Positions 44,461-53,864 are shown, counted from the first letter of the stretch. The stretch: DNA of 64,000 nt from Pararhizobium capsulatum DSM 1112 (GCF_030814475.1 NZ_JAUSVF010000001.1:2501001-2565000), one strand, 5' to 3'. Notes: a model not told the origin generated them from the sequence alone. Program-made: numbers and translations.

Positions 44461-44541
44461 CATCGTTGTCTGCGCAGGTTTCGGGTGTCGCATGGTCCCA
44501 TGCCGTGCGATCCATTTTCTCTCTGAACAAAGGAGGAAATG

Positions 44542-45006
44542 ATGCTGCGATATACACCGATCCCCAGCGCCGATGTCACTGCACTTCAGCAGGGAAAACC
44601 GGACGCCTACGGCATGATCCCCGAGCGTCATATCTCGGACGGGCAAGGCATGCCCTGCCGGCACTGTCTTGCCAATATCGATGCCGGTGCGCCTTATCTC
44701 ATCCTCGCCTATAGGCCCTTTCCGGCTTTACAGCCCTATGCCGAAACCGGCCCGATTTTCCTGCACGCAGAGGAATGCAAGGCCTATGAGGAAGCAGCCA
44801 AGCCGCCGATCCTGACAACCAGCAAGGACTATATTTTGCGTGGTTACAGCAACGAACACAGGATCATTTATGGCACTGGCGCCGCGACAGCCGTCGAGGA
44901 TATCGAGCGGTATGCGGCCGAATTGCTGAACCGCAATGACGTTGCCTACGTTCATGTGCGTTCGGCGCGCAACAATTGCTATCAGTGCCGGATCGAAGCC
45001 GCCTGA
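44542..45006 (+). CDS. DUF1203 family protein
   Basis: A 154-residue protein with the DUF1203 pattern: Met-Pro-Cys-Arg-His-Cys-Leu, Ile-Leu-Ala-Tyr-Arg-Pro-Phe, Tyr-Ala-Glu-Thr-Gly-Pro-Ile-Phe-Leu-His-Ala-Glu-Glu-Cys and a late Asn-Cys-Tyr-Gln-Cys-Arg. The cysteines and histidine suggest metal binding, but no function is established. AAAGGAGG lies 5 bases from the ATG at 44542, which is preferred to the adjoining ATG at 44539. It sits between two RIME copies. Confidence 0.87.
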   Translation: MLRYTPIPSADVTALQQGKPDAYGMIPERHISDGQGMPCRHCLANIDAGAPYLILAYRPFPALQPYAETGPIFLHAEECKAYEEAAKPPILTTSKDYILRGYSNEHRIIYGTGAATAVEDIERYAAELLNRNDVAYVHVRSARNNCYQCRIEAA

Positions 45007-45007
45007 A

Positions 45008-45135
45008 TTGAGCCCGCGCTAGAGAATGTCCGGTTCAGTTTGAACCAGACATTCTCTAGATTCTTTTGTTTTCGTTTGTCTTTTCGGGAAAACCGGTTTC
45101 CACTTTTCCCTGACAAACTCTAAACGCGGGCTCAA
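45008..45135. repeat. 11-bp inverted repeat enclosing RIME copy 2
   Basis: TTGAGCCCGCG (45008-45018) and CGCGGGCTCAA (45125-45135) are perfect inverse complements that exactly abut the two ends of the second RIME copy. They do not occur around copy 1. The location between convergent genes suggests a hairpin terminator into which the element inserted. Confidence 0.75.
45019..45124. repeat. RIME-type intergenic palindromic element, copy 2
   Basis: Direct-orientation copy of the element at 44355-44460, differing at a few positions that largely keep the left palindrome paired (AGAGAATGTC with GACATTCTCT). Confidence 0.82.
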
Positions 45136-45148
45136 CTCTTGTTGTGCT

Positions 45149-46267
45149 TCAAGCCGTCTTCAGAAGGGCTTCCGGCGCATGGTTCTCATAACCCAACGCT
45201 TCCGCAACGGCGGCGTTGGTGACGCGGCCCTTATGGACGTTGAGACCGGCGCGCAGATGCTTGTCCTCGGCAATGGCCGCAATACCGCGGTCTGCGAGTT
45301 TGAGACCATATTGCAGGGTGGCATTGTTCAACGCCTGCGTCGATGTTACCGGCACGGCGCCGGGCATGTTGGCGACGCAATAGTGAATAATGCCATCAAC
45401 CTCATAGGTTGGATCCGAATGGGTCGTGGCATAGGAGGTTTCGAAGCACCCGCCCTGGTCGATCGCCACGTCCACGAGAACGGCGCCCTTCTTCATGCCC
45501 GACAGCATCTCGCGGCTGACGAGCTTCGGCGCGGCCGCACCCGGTATCAGCACTGCGCCAATAACCAGATCGGCAGAGAAGACTTCCTCTTCCAGGGCCT
45601 CGATGGTCGAATAGCGGGTGTGGACGCGACCGGCGAACAGATCGTCGAGTTGGCGCAAGCGGGGAATGGAGCGATCGAGAATTACCACATCGGCACCGAG
45701 CCCCGCGGCCATGCGGGCCGCATGCAGGCCGACGACACCGCCGCCGATGACCGTAACCTTGGCAGGCAGAACCCCGGGCACACCGCCCAGCAGGATGCCG
45801 CGCCCGCCATTGGCCTTCTGCAAGGCGGTGGCACCCGCCTGGATAGCAAGCCGCCCGGCCACTTCCGACATCGGCGCCAGCAACGGCAGGCCGCCGCGCT
45901 CGTCCGTCACCGTCTCATAGGCAATGGCCGTCACGCCTGATTGGAGAAGCCCCTTTGTCTGCTCCGGATCCGGCGCAAGGTGGAGATAGGTATAAAGAAT
46001 CTGACCGTCACGGAGCTGCGTCCATTCTCCGGGTTGCGGTTCCTTGACCTTGACGATCATGTCGCACTTCTCGAATACGTCGCGGGCGCTGGCGACAATC
46101 TTTGCACCGGCGGCACGGTAGGCGTCATCCTCAGCCCCTATGCCCACACCAGCCTTGGTTTCGATATAGACCTCGTGACCATGCGCCACATACTCCCGCA
46201 CGGCCCCTGGCGTCAGGCCGACACGATACTCGTGATTTTTGATTTCCTTCGGGCAACCGACACGCAT
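45149..46267 (-). CDS. ald: Alanine dehydrogenase
   Basis: NAD-dependent L-alanine dehydrogenase, interconverting alanine and pyruvate plus ammonium. A 372-residue protein starting [10 protein letters not shown], with the catalytic Lys and His in Ile-Val-Lys-Val-Lys-Glu-Pro and Tyr-Leu-His-Leu-Ala, and the NAD loop Val-Ile-Gly-Gly-Gly-Val-Val-Gly. The divergent Lrp gene upstream (150-base gap) is the expected regulator, as in rhizobial AldR-AldA pairs. Confidence 0.96.
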   Translation of the reverse strand: MRVGCPKEIKNHEYRVGLTPGAVREYVAHGHEVYIETKAGVGIGAEDDAYRAAGAKIVASARDVFEKCDMIVKVKEPQPGEWTQLRDGQILYTYLHLAPDPEQTKGLLQSGVTAIAYETVTDERGGLPLLAPMSEVAGRLAIQAGATALQKANGGRGILLGGVPGVLPAKVTVIGGGVVGLHAARMAAGLGADVVILDRSIPRLRQLDDLFAGRVHTRYSTIEALEEEVFSADLVIGAVLIPGAAAPKLVSREMLSGMKKGAVLVDVAIDQGGCFETSYATTHSDPTYEVDGIIHYCVANMPGAVPVTSTQALNNATLQYGLKLADRGIAAIAEDKHLRAGLNVHKGRVTNAAVAEALGYENHAPEALLKTA

Positions 46268-46417
46268 GATGCGCTCCTCTCCTTGTAAGCGTTTCGAAAT
46301 TATTGGTGCCCATAGACAAACAGGAAGCGAAGCGCATGTCCTTGCAAAATTCGCAGACTTTCAGGTAAATATTCGAAGAAAAATTCGTTCTGTTGAATTT
46401 TATCGAAGGATGATCGA

Positions 46418-46879
46418 ATGTCTGGATTGGATGCGATTGATGCTGCGATCTTAAGGATTCTGCAGCAGAACGGACGCATCGCCAATGCCGAGCTGGCCGA
46501 ACGGGTGGGGCTGTCGGCCTCCGCCTGCTCTCGCCGTGTCGATATCCTCGAAAAGACCGGCGTTATCGCCGGCTATCATGCGCGTCTGTCCCACAAGGCA
46601 CTCGATTATCGCATCATGGTCATCGTGCACATTTCGCTGTCGGGTCAGTTCGCAAAAACTCTCACGGAGTTCGAAGCAGCCGTAAAACTCTGTCCGAACG
46701 TGCTTGTCTGCTATCTCATGTCCGGTGAGTACGATTACATTCTGCGCGTGGCTGCAAAGGATCTTGAGGATTACGAAAGGATCCACCGCGATTGGCTGTC
46801 GGCCCTGCCCCATGTCGTGAAGATCAATTCCAGCTTTTCCCTTCGGGAGATCATCGATCGCCCGAATGTCGGCATCTGA
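46418..46879 (+). CDS. Lrp/AsnC family transcriptional regulator (AldR-like)
   Basis: A 153-residue Lrp-type regulator. The N-terminal winged helix reads Ala-Ile-Leu-Arg-Ile-Leu-Gln-Gln-Asn-Gly-Arg-Ile, Glu-Arg-Val-Gly-Leu-Ser-Ala-Ser-Ala-Cys-Ser-Arg-Arg-Val, followed by the RAM effector domain (Val-Leu-Val-Cys-Tyr-Leu-Met-Ser-Gly-Glu-Tyr-Asp-Tyr). Divergent from ald; by analogy it activates ald in the presence of alanine. The AT-rich intergene holds repeated TTCG/CGAA half-sites that may be its operator. Confidence 0.93.
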   Translation: MSGLDAIDAAILRILQQNGRIANAELAERVGLSASACSRRVDILEKTGVIAGYHARLSHKALDYRIMVIVHISLSGQFAKTLTEFEAAVKLCPNVLVCYLMSGEYDYILRVAAKDLEDYERIHRDWLSALPHVVKINSSFSLREIIDRPNVGI

Positions 46880-46889
46880 ATTTGATCCG

Positions 46890-48143
46890 CTAGCTCTGAA
46901 TGCCGACGACGCAGTTTCGGCCAAGTTTCTTGGCACGATAAAGGCGCTCGTCTGCGGCTGAGAGGAGTGCGTTCACCGTTTCGCCATCCGCAGGAGCGCC
47001 AGCAACACCGATGCTGATGGTGACCGGCATATGGTCCGGTGTCATGACGCTGCCGATGACCAATTGGCGGATATCTTCGGCCCGGGACATTGCGTGCGCC
47101 GGGTCAAGCCCCTCACAGATGACAACGAACTCCTCGCCGCCATAACGGAAGAGATGATCGCTCTGCCGCAATCCCAGGGTAAGTGCGTTGGCGATCGCCT
47201 TTAGGACATGGTCCCCTTCAAGATGGCCGAAACGATCGTTGATGCTCTTGAAATGGTCGGCATCAATCATCATCAGGCTGATCCTGTTTCCTGACGTGGT
47301 AGCATTGCGGATAAGTCTCGGCGCCAGGAATTCAAATCGACTGCGGTCGAAGACACCCGTCAAACTATCCCGGCCGGAGCGAGATAGAAGGTCTTCGTAT
47401 CGCTCCCGAAAGGTCAGCGTATTGAAGACATCGCCGATCGGGCGGCCCGGATCGTTCACCGGCGCAAAACGAAGAACATGAAGGTAACCGCCCAGCACGA
47501 CCGAATAGAACAGTGCAGCCGCCATCTTTGCGATCCAGCCGCTCCAGAAGACTTCAGCCGGTGCTCCATTGATCGCGTGAAGGGCAAGATAGAAACCAGC
47601 CTGGTCGAATGTCAGAACGGTGGCGCCGCAAAGGAAGAAGCGTATGCCCGGCGCCCCACGCAGATGCCGACCCAGGCGCTCATACATCAGGATGATCAGG
47701 ATCGAATCGATATAGAGCAGCACCGTGCCCCAGACCATCAGCCAGCCCATCTCATTAAGGAAGGCGAAGTCTGCGCTTCGATGGCTGTCCGTTATCAAGC
47801 CGCCGTGCTGCTGCAACAAAAGGCCGAGGGCAACTGTGAGAAAATTGCCCGCGAGCAAACCGTAGATAGGCTGGCGCACCGTGGCCGCATCCTCCTTCAC
47901 ATACAGGAGCAGGATCATCATCAGCTTGCCGGAAAACAGCACGACGGAGCCGGGCGAAATAGAACCGATCGGCAACTGGACGTAAAAGACGGCCGCCAAG
48001 TAGGTTTCGATGAAATGCAGAACCCCGAGTGCGGCAACAAAAACACCAAGGCCGATAAGATGACGCAGATGCAGTAACGCGACCATCACGGCCACGTAGA
48101 GAAGTCCTTCACAAAGGAAAAGGAAGATATCGACCATCAGCAA
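46890..48143 (-). CDS. Membrane-bound diguanylate cyclase (GGDEF)
   Basis: A 417-residue protein. The first 230 residues hold about seven hydrophobic helices and no recognised sensor domain. The C-terminal GGDEF domain (about 255-415) has Asp-Ser-Leu-Thr-Gly-Val-Phe-Asp-Arg, Ile-Asp-Ala-Asp-His-Phe-Lys-Ser-Ile-Asn-Asp, and the active site Gly-Gly-Glu-Glu-Phe. The inhibitory I-site Arg-Gln-Ser-Asp lies 5 residues before it, so it should make c-di-GMP with product inhibition. Confidence 0.93.
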   Translation of the reverse strand: MLMVDIFLFLCEGLLYVAVMVALLHLRHLIGLGVFVAALGVLHFIETYLAAVFYVQLPIGSISPGSVVLFSGKLMMILLLYVKEDAATVRQPIYGLLAGNFLTVALGLLLQQHGGLITDSHRSADFAFLNEMGWLMVWGTVLLYIDSILIILMYERLGRHLRGAPGIRFFLCGATVLTFDQAGFYLALHAINGAPAEVFWSGWIAKMAAALFYSVVLGGYLHVLRFAPVNDPGRPIGDVFNTLTFRERYEDLLSRSGRDSLTGVFDRSRFEFLAPRLIRNATTSGNRISLMMIDADHFKSINDRFGHLEGDHVLKAIANALTLGLRQSDHLFRYGGEEFVVICEGLDPAHAMSRAEDIRQLVIGSVMTPDHMPVTISIGVAGAPADGETVNALLSAADERLYRAKKLGRNCVVGIQS

Positions 48144-48205
48144 TGCTCAGCGTAATTCTCTGCAGGAGCATAGGCAGCAAGTTTAAAGAATTCTTTAGGA
48201 AACTT

Positions 48206-48526
48206 TCAGACTGGACGAGAGGCAGCGTCATCCGAGAACAGGGATGGTCCGTTCTGATCGATGATCTGGTGCGCTTTTCGCAAGGTAGCGTCGATGGCGT
48301 CCTGCTCCGATGTGAAGAGGTCGGCACGGATGAAACTGCGCACGCGAATTTCACCGTCGATCGTCTTCTCGATCGATCCTGCCAGACGGAACTGCGATCC
48401 TTCGCGCATCGGTGCAGCCTTGATCAGGCAGTCCGCATAGGTCTCGGTTTTTGCCGCGCCGCCACTGGTCGCCTTTTCGGTGGAGGCGCTGGAGATACCA
48501 AACAATTTTGCGAAAAATGAAGCCAT
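48206..48526 (-). CDS. HlyU family protein
   Basis: A 106-residue protein of the HlyU family, named for a Vibrio haemolysin regulator. Start Met-Ala-Ser-Phe-Phe-Ala-Lys-Leu-Phe-Gly, a Pro-Met-Arg-Glu-Gly-Ser-Gln-Phe-Arg-Leu-Ala-Gly-Ser-Ile motif, Ile-Arg-Ala-Asp-Leu-Phe-Thr-Ser, and Ala-His-Gln-Ile-Ile-Asp are typical of the rhizobial short form. No helix-turn-helix is evident, so regulatory function is uncertain. Confidence 0.85.
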   Translation of the reverse strand: MASFFAKLFGISSASTEKATSGGAAKTETYADCLIKAAPMREGSQFRLAGSIEKTIDGEIRVRSFIRADLFTSEQDAIDATLRKAHQIIDQNGPSLFSDDAASRPV

Positions 48527-48620
48527 GCGGAAGGATTAGCATGACACCAGATGCTCTCCAAGCACAAGTTTATGACAGTCCACCGCTGACGTTTTTACCC
48601 ACCGGATAGACCAGGCCGGG

Positions 48621-48649
48621 CATCCGGCTGACCACAGCCATGCCGGATG
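48621..48649. other. Intergenic inverted repeat
   Basis: CATCCGGC (48621-48628) and GCCGGATG (48642-48649), a perfect 8-bp pair in the 211-base gap between the divergent HlyU start and the ilvA end, without a T-run. Possibly a weak terminator for ilvA. Confidence 0.4.
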
Positions 48650-48737
48650 AAATCATCGCAACGCCTATGAGGAAACCTCATACGCGCCCTATAAAACAGA
48701 TTAGAAAATACATATAATAATTTGATCATAAATGTTT

Positions 48738-50000
48738 TTATACGACAAAATTCGAGAGGACTTCGTTGTCCGTGATGTCCTGATAACGCAGTCCTGCCGC
48801 ATCGAAGCGTGCTTTGAGCGCCGGGAAATTCTGCGGATTCTTGGTCTCGATACCGATCAGGATGGAGCCGAAATTGCGTGCCGACTTCTTCAGGTATTCG
48901 AAACGGGCGATGTCGTCTTCCTCGCCGAGCAGGCCGAGGAAATCCTTCAATGCGCCGGGGCGTTGTGCCATGCGCAGGATGAAGTATTTTTTCAGTCCGG
49001 AGTGGCGCATGGCGCGCTCCTTGACATCCGGCAAGCGTTCGAAATCAAAGTTACCACCCGAGACAATCGCCACCACCGTCTTGCCCTCCAAGGCATCAGC
49101 GCCAAGGGCCTCGAGCGCGGTGATCGAAAGCGCACCGGCCGGCTCCAGGACCACGCCCTCAACGTTCAGCATATCGATGATGGTCACGCAGATCGCGTTT
49201 TCCGACAGCAACACGACCTGCTCCGGCGCGAAACGGCGAAGAGCCGAGAAGTTGAGGTCGCCGATACGTCCCACGGCCGCTCCGTCGACGAAGTTATCGA
49301 CCTGCTCGAGTGTAACGATCTCGCCGGTCTCTAGGCTCTGCCGCAGGCTCGGCGCTCCGGCCGGCTCGCAAAACAGGAACGCTTCCGGCGCGACATAATC
49401 GGCCATAAACGTCGTCATGCCTGTCGAAAGTCCGCCACCGCCGACGGGCATGATCACCAGATCGGGCACCACGCCTTCCGGCAGCTGTTCGACGATCTCG
49501 GCGGCCACCGTTGCCTGCCCCTCGACGATGTCCTCATGATCGAACGGGGGCACCATGACCCCGCCGATGACACCCACGTGTTCGCGTGCGGCCTGATAGC
49601 ACTGATCGAAGAAATCGCCGACCAGCCGGATGGTGATGAACTCACCGCCGAACATCCGTGTCTTGTCGATCTTCTGCTGCGGTGTCGTAACGGGCATGAA
49701 CACCACCCCGGGAACGCCGAAGTGGCGGCAGACAAAGGCAAATCCCTGGGCATGGTTGCCGGCGGAAGCGCATACGAATGTCTTGTCGGCAGCGCCACTG
49801 GTAATGGCCTTGCGGAAGAAGTTGAAGGCGCCTCTGATCTTGTAGGACCGTACCGGGGAAAGGTCTTCGCGCTTCAGATAAATGCTGGCACCGTAGCGGG
49901 CGCTCAAATGCTCGTTGAGCTGCAGCGGCGTTGGCGGAAAGAGCGCGCGCAGGGCTTCTGTCGCTGTCGGCACATCCAGTTTCATCGATCGATCTTCCAT
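48738..50000 (-). CDS. ilvA: Threonine ammonia-lyase
   Basis: PLP-dependent threonine deaminase producing 2-oxobutanoate for isoleucine. 420 residues: the PLP lysine in Ser-Tyr-Lys-Ile-Arg-Gly-Ala-Phe-Asn, Ala-Ser-Ala-Gly-Asn-His-Ala-Gln-Gly, Gly-Gly-Gly-Gly-Leu, then one C-terminal ACT-like regulatory domain (about 340-420). The shorter single-ACT form fits the alphaproteobacterial enzyme, which may be biosynthetic. The start may be 50000 or an in-frame ATG at 49985. Confidence 0.94.
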   Translation of the reverse strand: MEDRSMKLDVPTATEALRALFPPTPLQLNEHLSARYGASIYLKREDLSPVRSYKIRGAFNFFRKAITSGAADKTFVCASAGNHAQGFAFVCRHFGVPGVVFMPVTTPQQKIDKTRMFGGEFITIRLVGDFFDQCYQAAREHVGVIGGVMVPPFDHEDIVEGQATVAAEIVEQLPEGVVPDLVIMPVGGGGLSTGMTTFMADYVAPEAFLFCEPAGAPSLRQSLETGEIVTLEQVDNFVDGAAVGRIGDLNFSALRRFAPEQVVLLSENAICVTIIDMLNVEGVVLEPAGALSITALEALGADALEGKTVVAIVSGGNFDFERLPDVKERAMRHSGLKKYFILRMAQRPGALKDFLGLLGEEDDIARFEYLKKSARNFGSILIGIETKNPQNFPALKARFDAAGLRYQDITDNEVLSNFVV

Positions 50001-50169
50001 GGTTTTTTCTTTGCCTCGCTATGCCACATACCGTCGAATATGGCTACCGCCAGCACTAAAAACATGAATATAAAAATCATGTTTTATAGACCTTGCGGAA
50101 ATACCCGCATCGGCTTGACTCATAAAAGCAAATGCCGATGATCCAGTTGCGCGAAGCTGGGAGGCAGGC

Positions 50170-50775
50170 ATGGCGATTTTTGATTTTCCGTCGGTGAACT
50201 TCAAGGCAGCCTGGTTATGCGGGGTGTTCGCCTGCGCCCTGCCCGCAATTGCTCATGCCGGGGCACTCACCGATGCGGCCGCCAAGGCGGAGAGCCTCGC
50301 CGGCGCCGGAGACGCGGTCGGCGCCTATGACGTCATGCGCGGCGCAGTCAGTGACTTCTCGGCAAACCTGCCGTTTTCGATCGGCAAGGCTGTGTTCGTT
50401 CGCAGTGAGCCTGCCGGCTATGCGATGTACGACACGAAGGACACATCGATCTTCAAGCCGGGCGAAACGTTGGTCTCCTACGTCGAACCGATCGGGCTCA
50501 GCTGGGTTCCTTCAACCACCCAAGGCAAGATCCAGACGCATTTCACTGTTGATTTCGACATTCTGAACAAGCAGGGCGAAGTTTTGGCGAGCCAGAAAGG
50601 CTTCGGCAACTTCACGTTCAACGGTTATTTTCGCAATCAGGAAATTTACGCGACGCTTTCCATCGACGTGACCGGGGCGCCAGCGGGCGACTACATCCTG
50701 CGATTTCACTTCAATGACGGCAACAACAAGAAGACGGCAAGCGTCGAGCAAGCCTTCACGATATCGGGGCCTTGA
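50170..50775 (+). CDS. Exported protein of unknown function
   Basis: A 201-residue protein with a signal peptide (hydrophobic Leu-Cys-Gly-Val-Phe-Ala-Cys-Ala-Leu-Pro-Ala, cleavage after Ala-His-Ala, about residue 30). The mature part is beta-rich (Tyr-Val-Glu-Pro-Ile-Gly; Phe-Thr-Val-Asp-Phe-Asp-Ile; Tyr-Ile-Leu-Arg-Phe-His-Phe-Asn-Asp). I recognise no family with certainty. It lies 14 bases upstream of a HAD phosphatase gene and probably shares its mRNA. Confidence 0.75.
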   Translation: MAIFDFPSVNFKAAWLCGVFACALPAIAHAGALTDAAAKAESLAGAGDAVGAYDVMRGAVSDFSANLPFSIGKAVFVRSEPAGYAMYDTKDTSIFKPGETLVSYVEPIGLSWVPSTTQGKIQTHFTVDFDILNKQGEVLASQKGFGNFTFNGYFRNQEIYATLSIDVTGAPAGDYILRFHFNDGNNKKTASVEQAFTISGP

Positions 50776-50789
50776 GAGAAGAGCGGCGG

Positions 50790-51491
50790 ATGCCCAGGCA
50801 GATCACGACCATAGGCTTCGACGCCGACGATACGCTCTGGCAGAACGAGCATTTCTACAAGCTGACACAGGCACAGTTTGCCGCGCTGCTGCGGGACTAT
50901 GTGGACGCCGACCATCTGGCTCATCGTCTGCTGGCGGCGGAGAAACGCAACCTTGCTCTCTACGGGTTCGGCATCAAAGGCTTTACGTTATCGATGATCG
51001 AGACGGCCATCGAAATCAGCCAGGGAGAAATCCCGACGAGCGTGATCCACGAAATCCTGTCGACGGGCCGGGAAATGCTGGCCCACCCGGTCGAAGTGGT
51101 TCCGCATGCCCGCGATACCCTGGAGGCGCTGCATAAGGACTACCGGCTCATTCTGATCACCAAGGGCGATCTTTTCGACCAGGAGCGCAAGCTTGCGGCA
51201 TCCGGCCTTGGTGACTATTTCCACGCGGTGGAGATCGTCAGCGACAAGTCTCCAGCGACATACGTGAAAGCGTTTTCACGCCATGGCGACGGTCCGGAGC
51301 GCGGACTGATGGTCGGAAACTCGCTGAAGTCCGACGTGCTGCCGGCATTGGAGGCGGGAAGCTGGGGCGTTTACGTGCCGCATGCTCTCACCTGGAGTTA
51401 CGAGCATGCGGAAAAGCCGGAAGATCACCCGCGATTTCGCGAGATCGCCGATCTTGGCGATCTCGGAGAGATCCTGAAACTGCTCCGCTGA
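50790..51491 (+). CDS. HAD-superfamily hydrolase
   Basis: A 233-residue phosphatase-like protein. The nucleophile loop is D11-Ala-D13-Asp-Thr-Leu-Trp. Motif II lies in Leu-Ile-Leu-Ile-Thr-Lys-Gly, and motifs III/IV in Val-Ser-Asp-Lys-Ser-Pro and Met-Val-Gly-Asn-Ser-Leu-Lys-Ser-Asp. The substrate is unknown. The ATG at 50790 is preferred; a TTG 18 bases upstream overlaps the previous gene. Confidence 0.9.
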   Translation: MPRQITTIGFDADDTLWQNEHFYKLTQAQFAALLRDYVDADHLAHRLLAAEKRNLALYGFGIKGFTLSMIETAIEISQGEIPTSVIHEILSTGREMLAHPVEVVPHARDTLEALHKDYRLILITKGDLFDQERKLAASGLGDYFHAVEIVSDKSPATYVKAFSRHGDGPERGLMVGNSLKSDVLPALEAGSWGVYVPHALTWSYEHAEKPEDHPRFREIADLGDLGEILKLLR

Positions 51492-51499
51492 CAGGCCGT

Positions 51500-52255
51500 T
51501 CAGGGCGTGACCTTTGCAGCCTTGATCGTTTCAATCATGGCGACGACATCGGCCTCGGCGGCGGCGAGAACGGCTTCATCGCGTGCCCGCACGACAAGTT
51601 CCGTGGAGAAGAATTTGCCGTCAAATTTCGGATAGGAACCGATACTGGTTTCCGGGTGTCTTTTCTGTACTTCGCCCAATGGCCCACCGATATCACCTTC
51701 GCCATAGGGCGACGTAACCGAACGGGACAGCACGCGGGCTCCACTCTTGAGCGTCGGCAGAACGGCATCGACCATTGCCTGAAACACCTGGGGCACCCCG
51801 GCCATCACATAGACATTGCCGATCGTGAAACCAGGAGCGGTGGAAACCGGATTCGGAATGTGACGCGCGCCCTCCGGCATCCGGGCCATGCGTTGGCGAG
51901 CGGCGGTAAACTCCATCCCGCGCCGCTCGTACATGGCGGCTAGCAGGGTCATCGCCTCTTCCTCATAGATGCAGGGAACACCGAATGCCTTTGAGACTGC
52001 ATCAGCGGTGATGTCGTCATGGGTCGGGCCGATGCCGCCGGATGTGAAGACATAATCATAGCGTGCGCGAAGGGCATTCAGCGCTGCTACGATTTCCTCC
52101 TCGTCATCGGGAACGATGCGAACCTCCTTCAGGTCGATGCCAGAAAGAGTAAGCAATTCAGCGAGATGTCCGATGTTCTTGTCCTTGGTTCTACCGGACA
52201 GGAGCTCATCTCCGATGGCCAGGATTGCGGCCGTGACGATTGTCTGCTGGGTCAT
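51500..52255 (-). CDS. Molybdopterin-binding/CinA-like protein
   Basis: A 251-residue protein of the MoCF-BD (CinA N-terminal) fold. Visible are Ala-Ile-Gly-Asp-Glu-Leu-Leu-Ser-Gly-Arg-Thr, Phe-Thr-Ser-Gly-Gly-Ile-Gly-Pro-Thr-His-Asp-Asp and Val-Met-Ala-Gly-Val-Pro. Family members bind molybdopterin-like or nicotinamide substrates; the C-terminal PncC deamidase domain of full CinA is absent. A competence role should not be assumed. Confidence 0.92.
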   Translation of the reverse strand: MTQQTIVTAAILAIGDELLSGRTKDKNIGHLAELLTLSGIDLKEVRIVPDDEEEIVAALNALRARYDYVFTSGGIGPTHDDITADAVSKAFGVPCIYEEEAMTLLAAMYERRGMEFTAARQRMARMPEGARHIPNPVSTAPGFTIGNVYVMAGVPQVFQAMVDAVLPTLKSGARVLSRSVTSPYGEGDIGGPLGEVQKRHPETSIGSYPKFDGKFFSTELVVRARDEAVLAAAEADVVAMIETIKAAKVTP

Positions 52256-52418
52256 GATCTATACCGAAATTGAAGGGGATTGTTCATCGTCGAAATGTCA
52301 CTGTCAATTATTGTCAAACAGTCTGTCGTCCGCTTTGCTTCTGGCCGTGCTCCAGCAAGTTGCTAGATTGGCTTCATAGAGGCAATCAAACGATTGAGCC
52401 TTTTCACAGGAGAACACA

Positions 52419-53015
52419 ATGGCGAAGGTACTTGTCCTTTACTACTCGGCCTATGGCCACATCGAAACCATGGCATATGCCGTCGCCGAGGGCGCAAAGT
52501 CGGCTGGCGCCGAAGTTTCCGTCAAGCGCGTGCCTGAACTTGTCTCGGAAGATGTCGCCAAGGCGTCCTACTTCAAGGTCGATCAGGCGGCTCCGGTCGC
52601 AACCCCGAACGAGCTGGGCGACTACGACGCCATCATCTTCGGCGCCGGCACTCGTTTTGGCACCGTAGCTTCGCAGATGCGCAACTTCATCGATCAGACC
52701 GGCGGTCTGTGGATGAAGGGCGGACTGGTCGGCAAGGTTGGTTCGGTCTTTACCTCCTCAGGCACCCAGCACGGCGGCCAGGAATCGACGATCCTCGGCT
52801 TCATCCCGACGCTGATGCACCACGGCATGGTCGTCGTCGGCTTGCCCTACGCCTTCCAGGGCCAGACGGGTGTCGATGAGATCAAGGGCGGCTCCCCCTA
52901 CGGTGCCTCGACCATCACCGGTGGCGACGGTTCGCGCCAGCCTTCCGAGATTGAACTGGAAGCAGCCCGCTATCAGGGCGCGCATGTCGCAAAGATCGCT
53001 GCAAAGCTCGCCTGA
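52419..53015 (+). CDS. wrbA: NAD(P)H:quinone oxidoreductase type IV (WrbA)
   Basis: A flavodoxin-like FMN enzyme reducing quinones by two electrons and protecting from oxidative stress. 198 residues, with the FMN phosphate loop in [28 protein letters not shown] and Pro-Tyr-Ala-Phe-Gln-Gly. CAGGAG precedes the ATG. Complete. Confidence 0.96.
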   Translation: MAKVLVLYYSAYGHIETMAYAVAEGAKSAGAEVSVKRVPELVSEDVAKASYFKVDQAAPVATPNELGDYDAIIFGAGTRFGTVASQMRNFIDQTGGLWMKGGLVGKVGSVFTSSGTQHGGQESTILGFIPTLMHHGMVVVGLPYAFQGQTGVDEIKGGSPYGASTITGGDGSRQPSEIELEAARYQGAHVAKIAAKLA

Positions 53016-53042
53016 GCCGAGCGGAGCGCAATCGCTGAGAAT

Positions 53043-53075
53043 GAAAGGGCGGCCTCGTGCCGCCCTTTCCCATTT
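53043..53075 (+). terminator. Terminator after wrbA
   Basis: An 11-bp perfect stem GAAAGGGCGGC (53043-53053) / GCCGCCCTTTC (53059-53069), loop CTCGT, with a weak T-tract. Confidence 0.75.
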
Positions 53076-53272
53076 GAGCCGAAGAAAACAGCGCCAAAAA
53101 CTTGAAATCGCGTGGGCATGCAAACCATGATAGGATCGTCCTGGCCGCGTGGATGATGACCGGCACGGGCACATGCCCGATCTCCGGAACGAATATGGTC
53201 TCCCGGCCGTTCCTGAGCGGCGGATGGCGAAGGCGCCTTCCGGCGTTTCGACACATGCACAGGGAGAAAAAC

Positions 53273-53515
53273 ATGACCAGAGTGGTATATTCGATCGTGG
53301 AGCATGATGGCGGCTGGGCCTACAAGCTCGCCGACGTGTTTTCCGAAACCTTTCCGACGCGTGATATGGCCATTGCTGCGGCCACGGCTGCTGCGGCCGA
53401 GCAGCAGGTCGGCGGGGACGACGAGGAAATCAGCTTCCAGGACGATAAAGGGCTCTGGCACTATGAACATGCCGAAGGCGGAGATCGCCCCGAGGCGATC
53501 GTCGACGACAGATAA
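53273..53515 (+). CDS. DUF2188 family small protein
   Basis: An 80-residue protein matching DUF2188: Ile-Val-Glu-His-Asp-Gly-Gly-Trp-Ala-Tyr-Lys-Leu, Thr-Phe-Pro-Thr-Arg-Asp and Leu-Trp-His-Tyr-Glu. Ala-rich helix in the middle. The function is unknown. AGGGAG with a 6-7-base spacer sets the ATG at 53273 against longer upstream frames. Confidence 0.82.
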   Translation: MTRVVYSIVEHDGGWAYKLADVFSETFPTRDMAIAAATAAAAEQQVGGDDEEISFQDDKGLWHYEHAEGGDRPEAIVDDR

Positions 53516-53864
53516 GCGACGGTCGGTTCGGCCGACCACCAATTGGCTAATAAATGAAGCCCTTCCCCGTAACCGGAGAAGGGCAATATCATTTTGGTGC
53601 TGAAAAACCGAAGTCTCCCCCGGCCTGGCCATATCGCGTCAAACGAGCCTCTCGTGCAAGCTGCAACTGAAATTAACCTTCACATGTAAGGTTAATCCCG
53701 CAGAGAAGGACGCGGCAATTACGATTTATATAATATTTGAAATTAAAAAAACATAATAATTATTTGAAATTATTATATAGTAATAATTCTCACACAATGT
53801 CTGACAAGCGTGAAACTTTGTTCCCGCTACACACGTAGATCAGCGATCAGAAGGAGAAGCTGTC
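53516..53864. other. Intergenic region with AT-rich palindrome
   Basis: About 350 bases with no gene. After the DUF2188 stop there is an imperfect hairpin around GCCCTTC...GAAGGGC (about 53559-53586), a likely terminator. At 53720-53800 the sequence is extremely AT-rich and holds a 9-bp hairpin ATAATAATT/AATTATTAT (53753-53776, loop ATTTGA). The DUF4864 promoter is presumably in this part. Confidence 0.5.
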
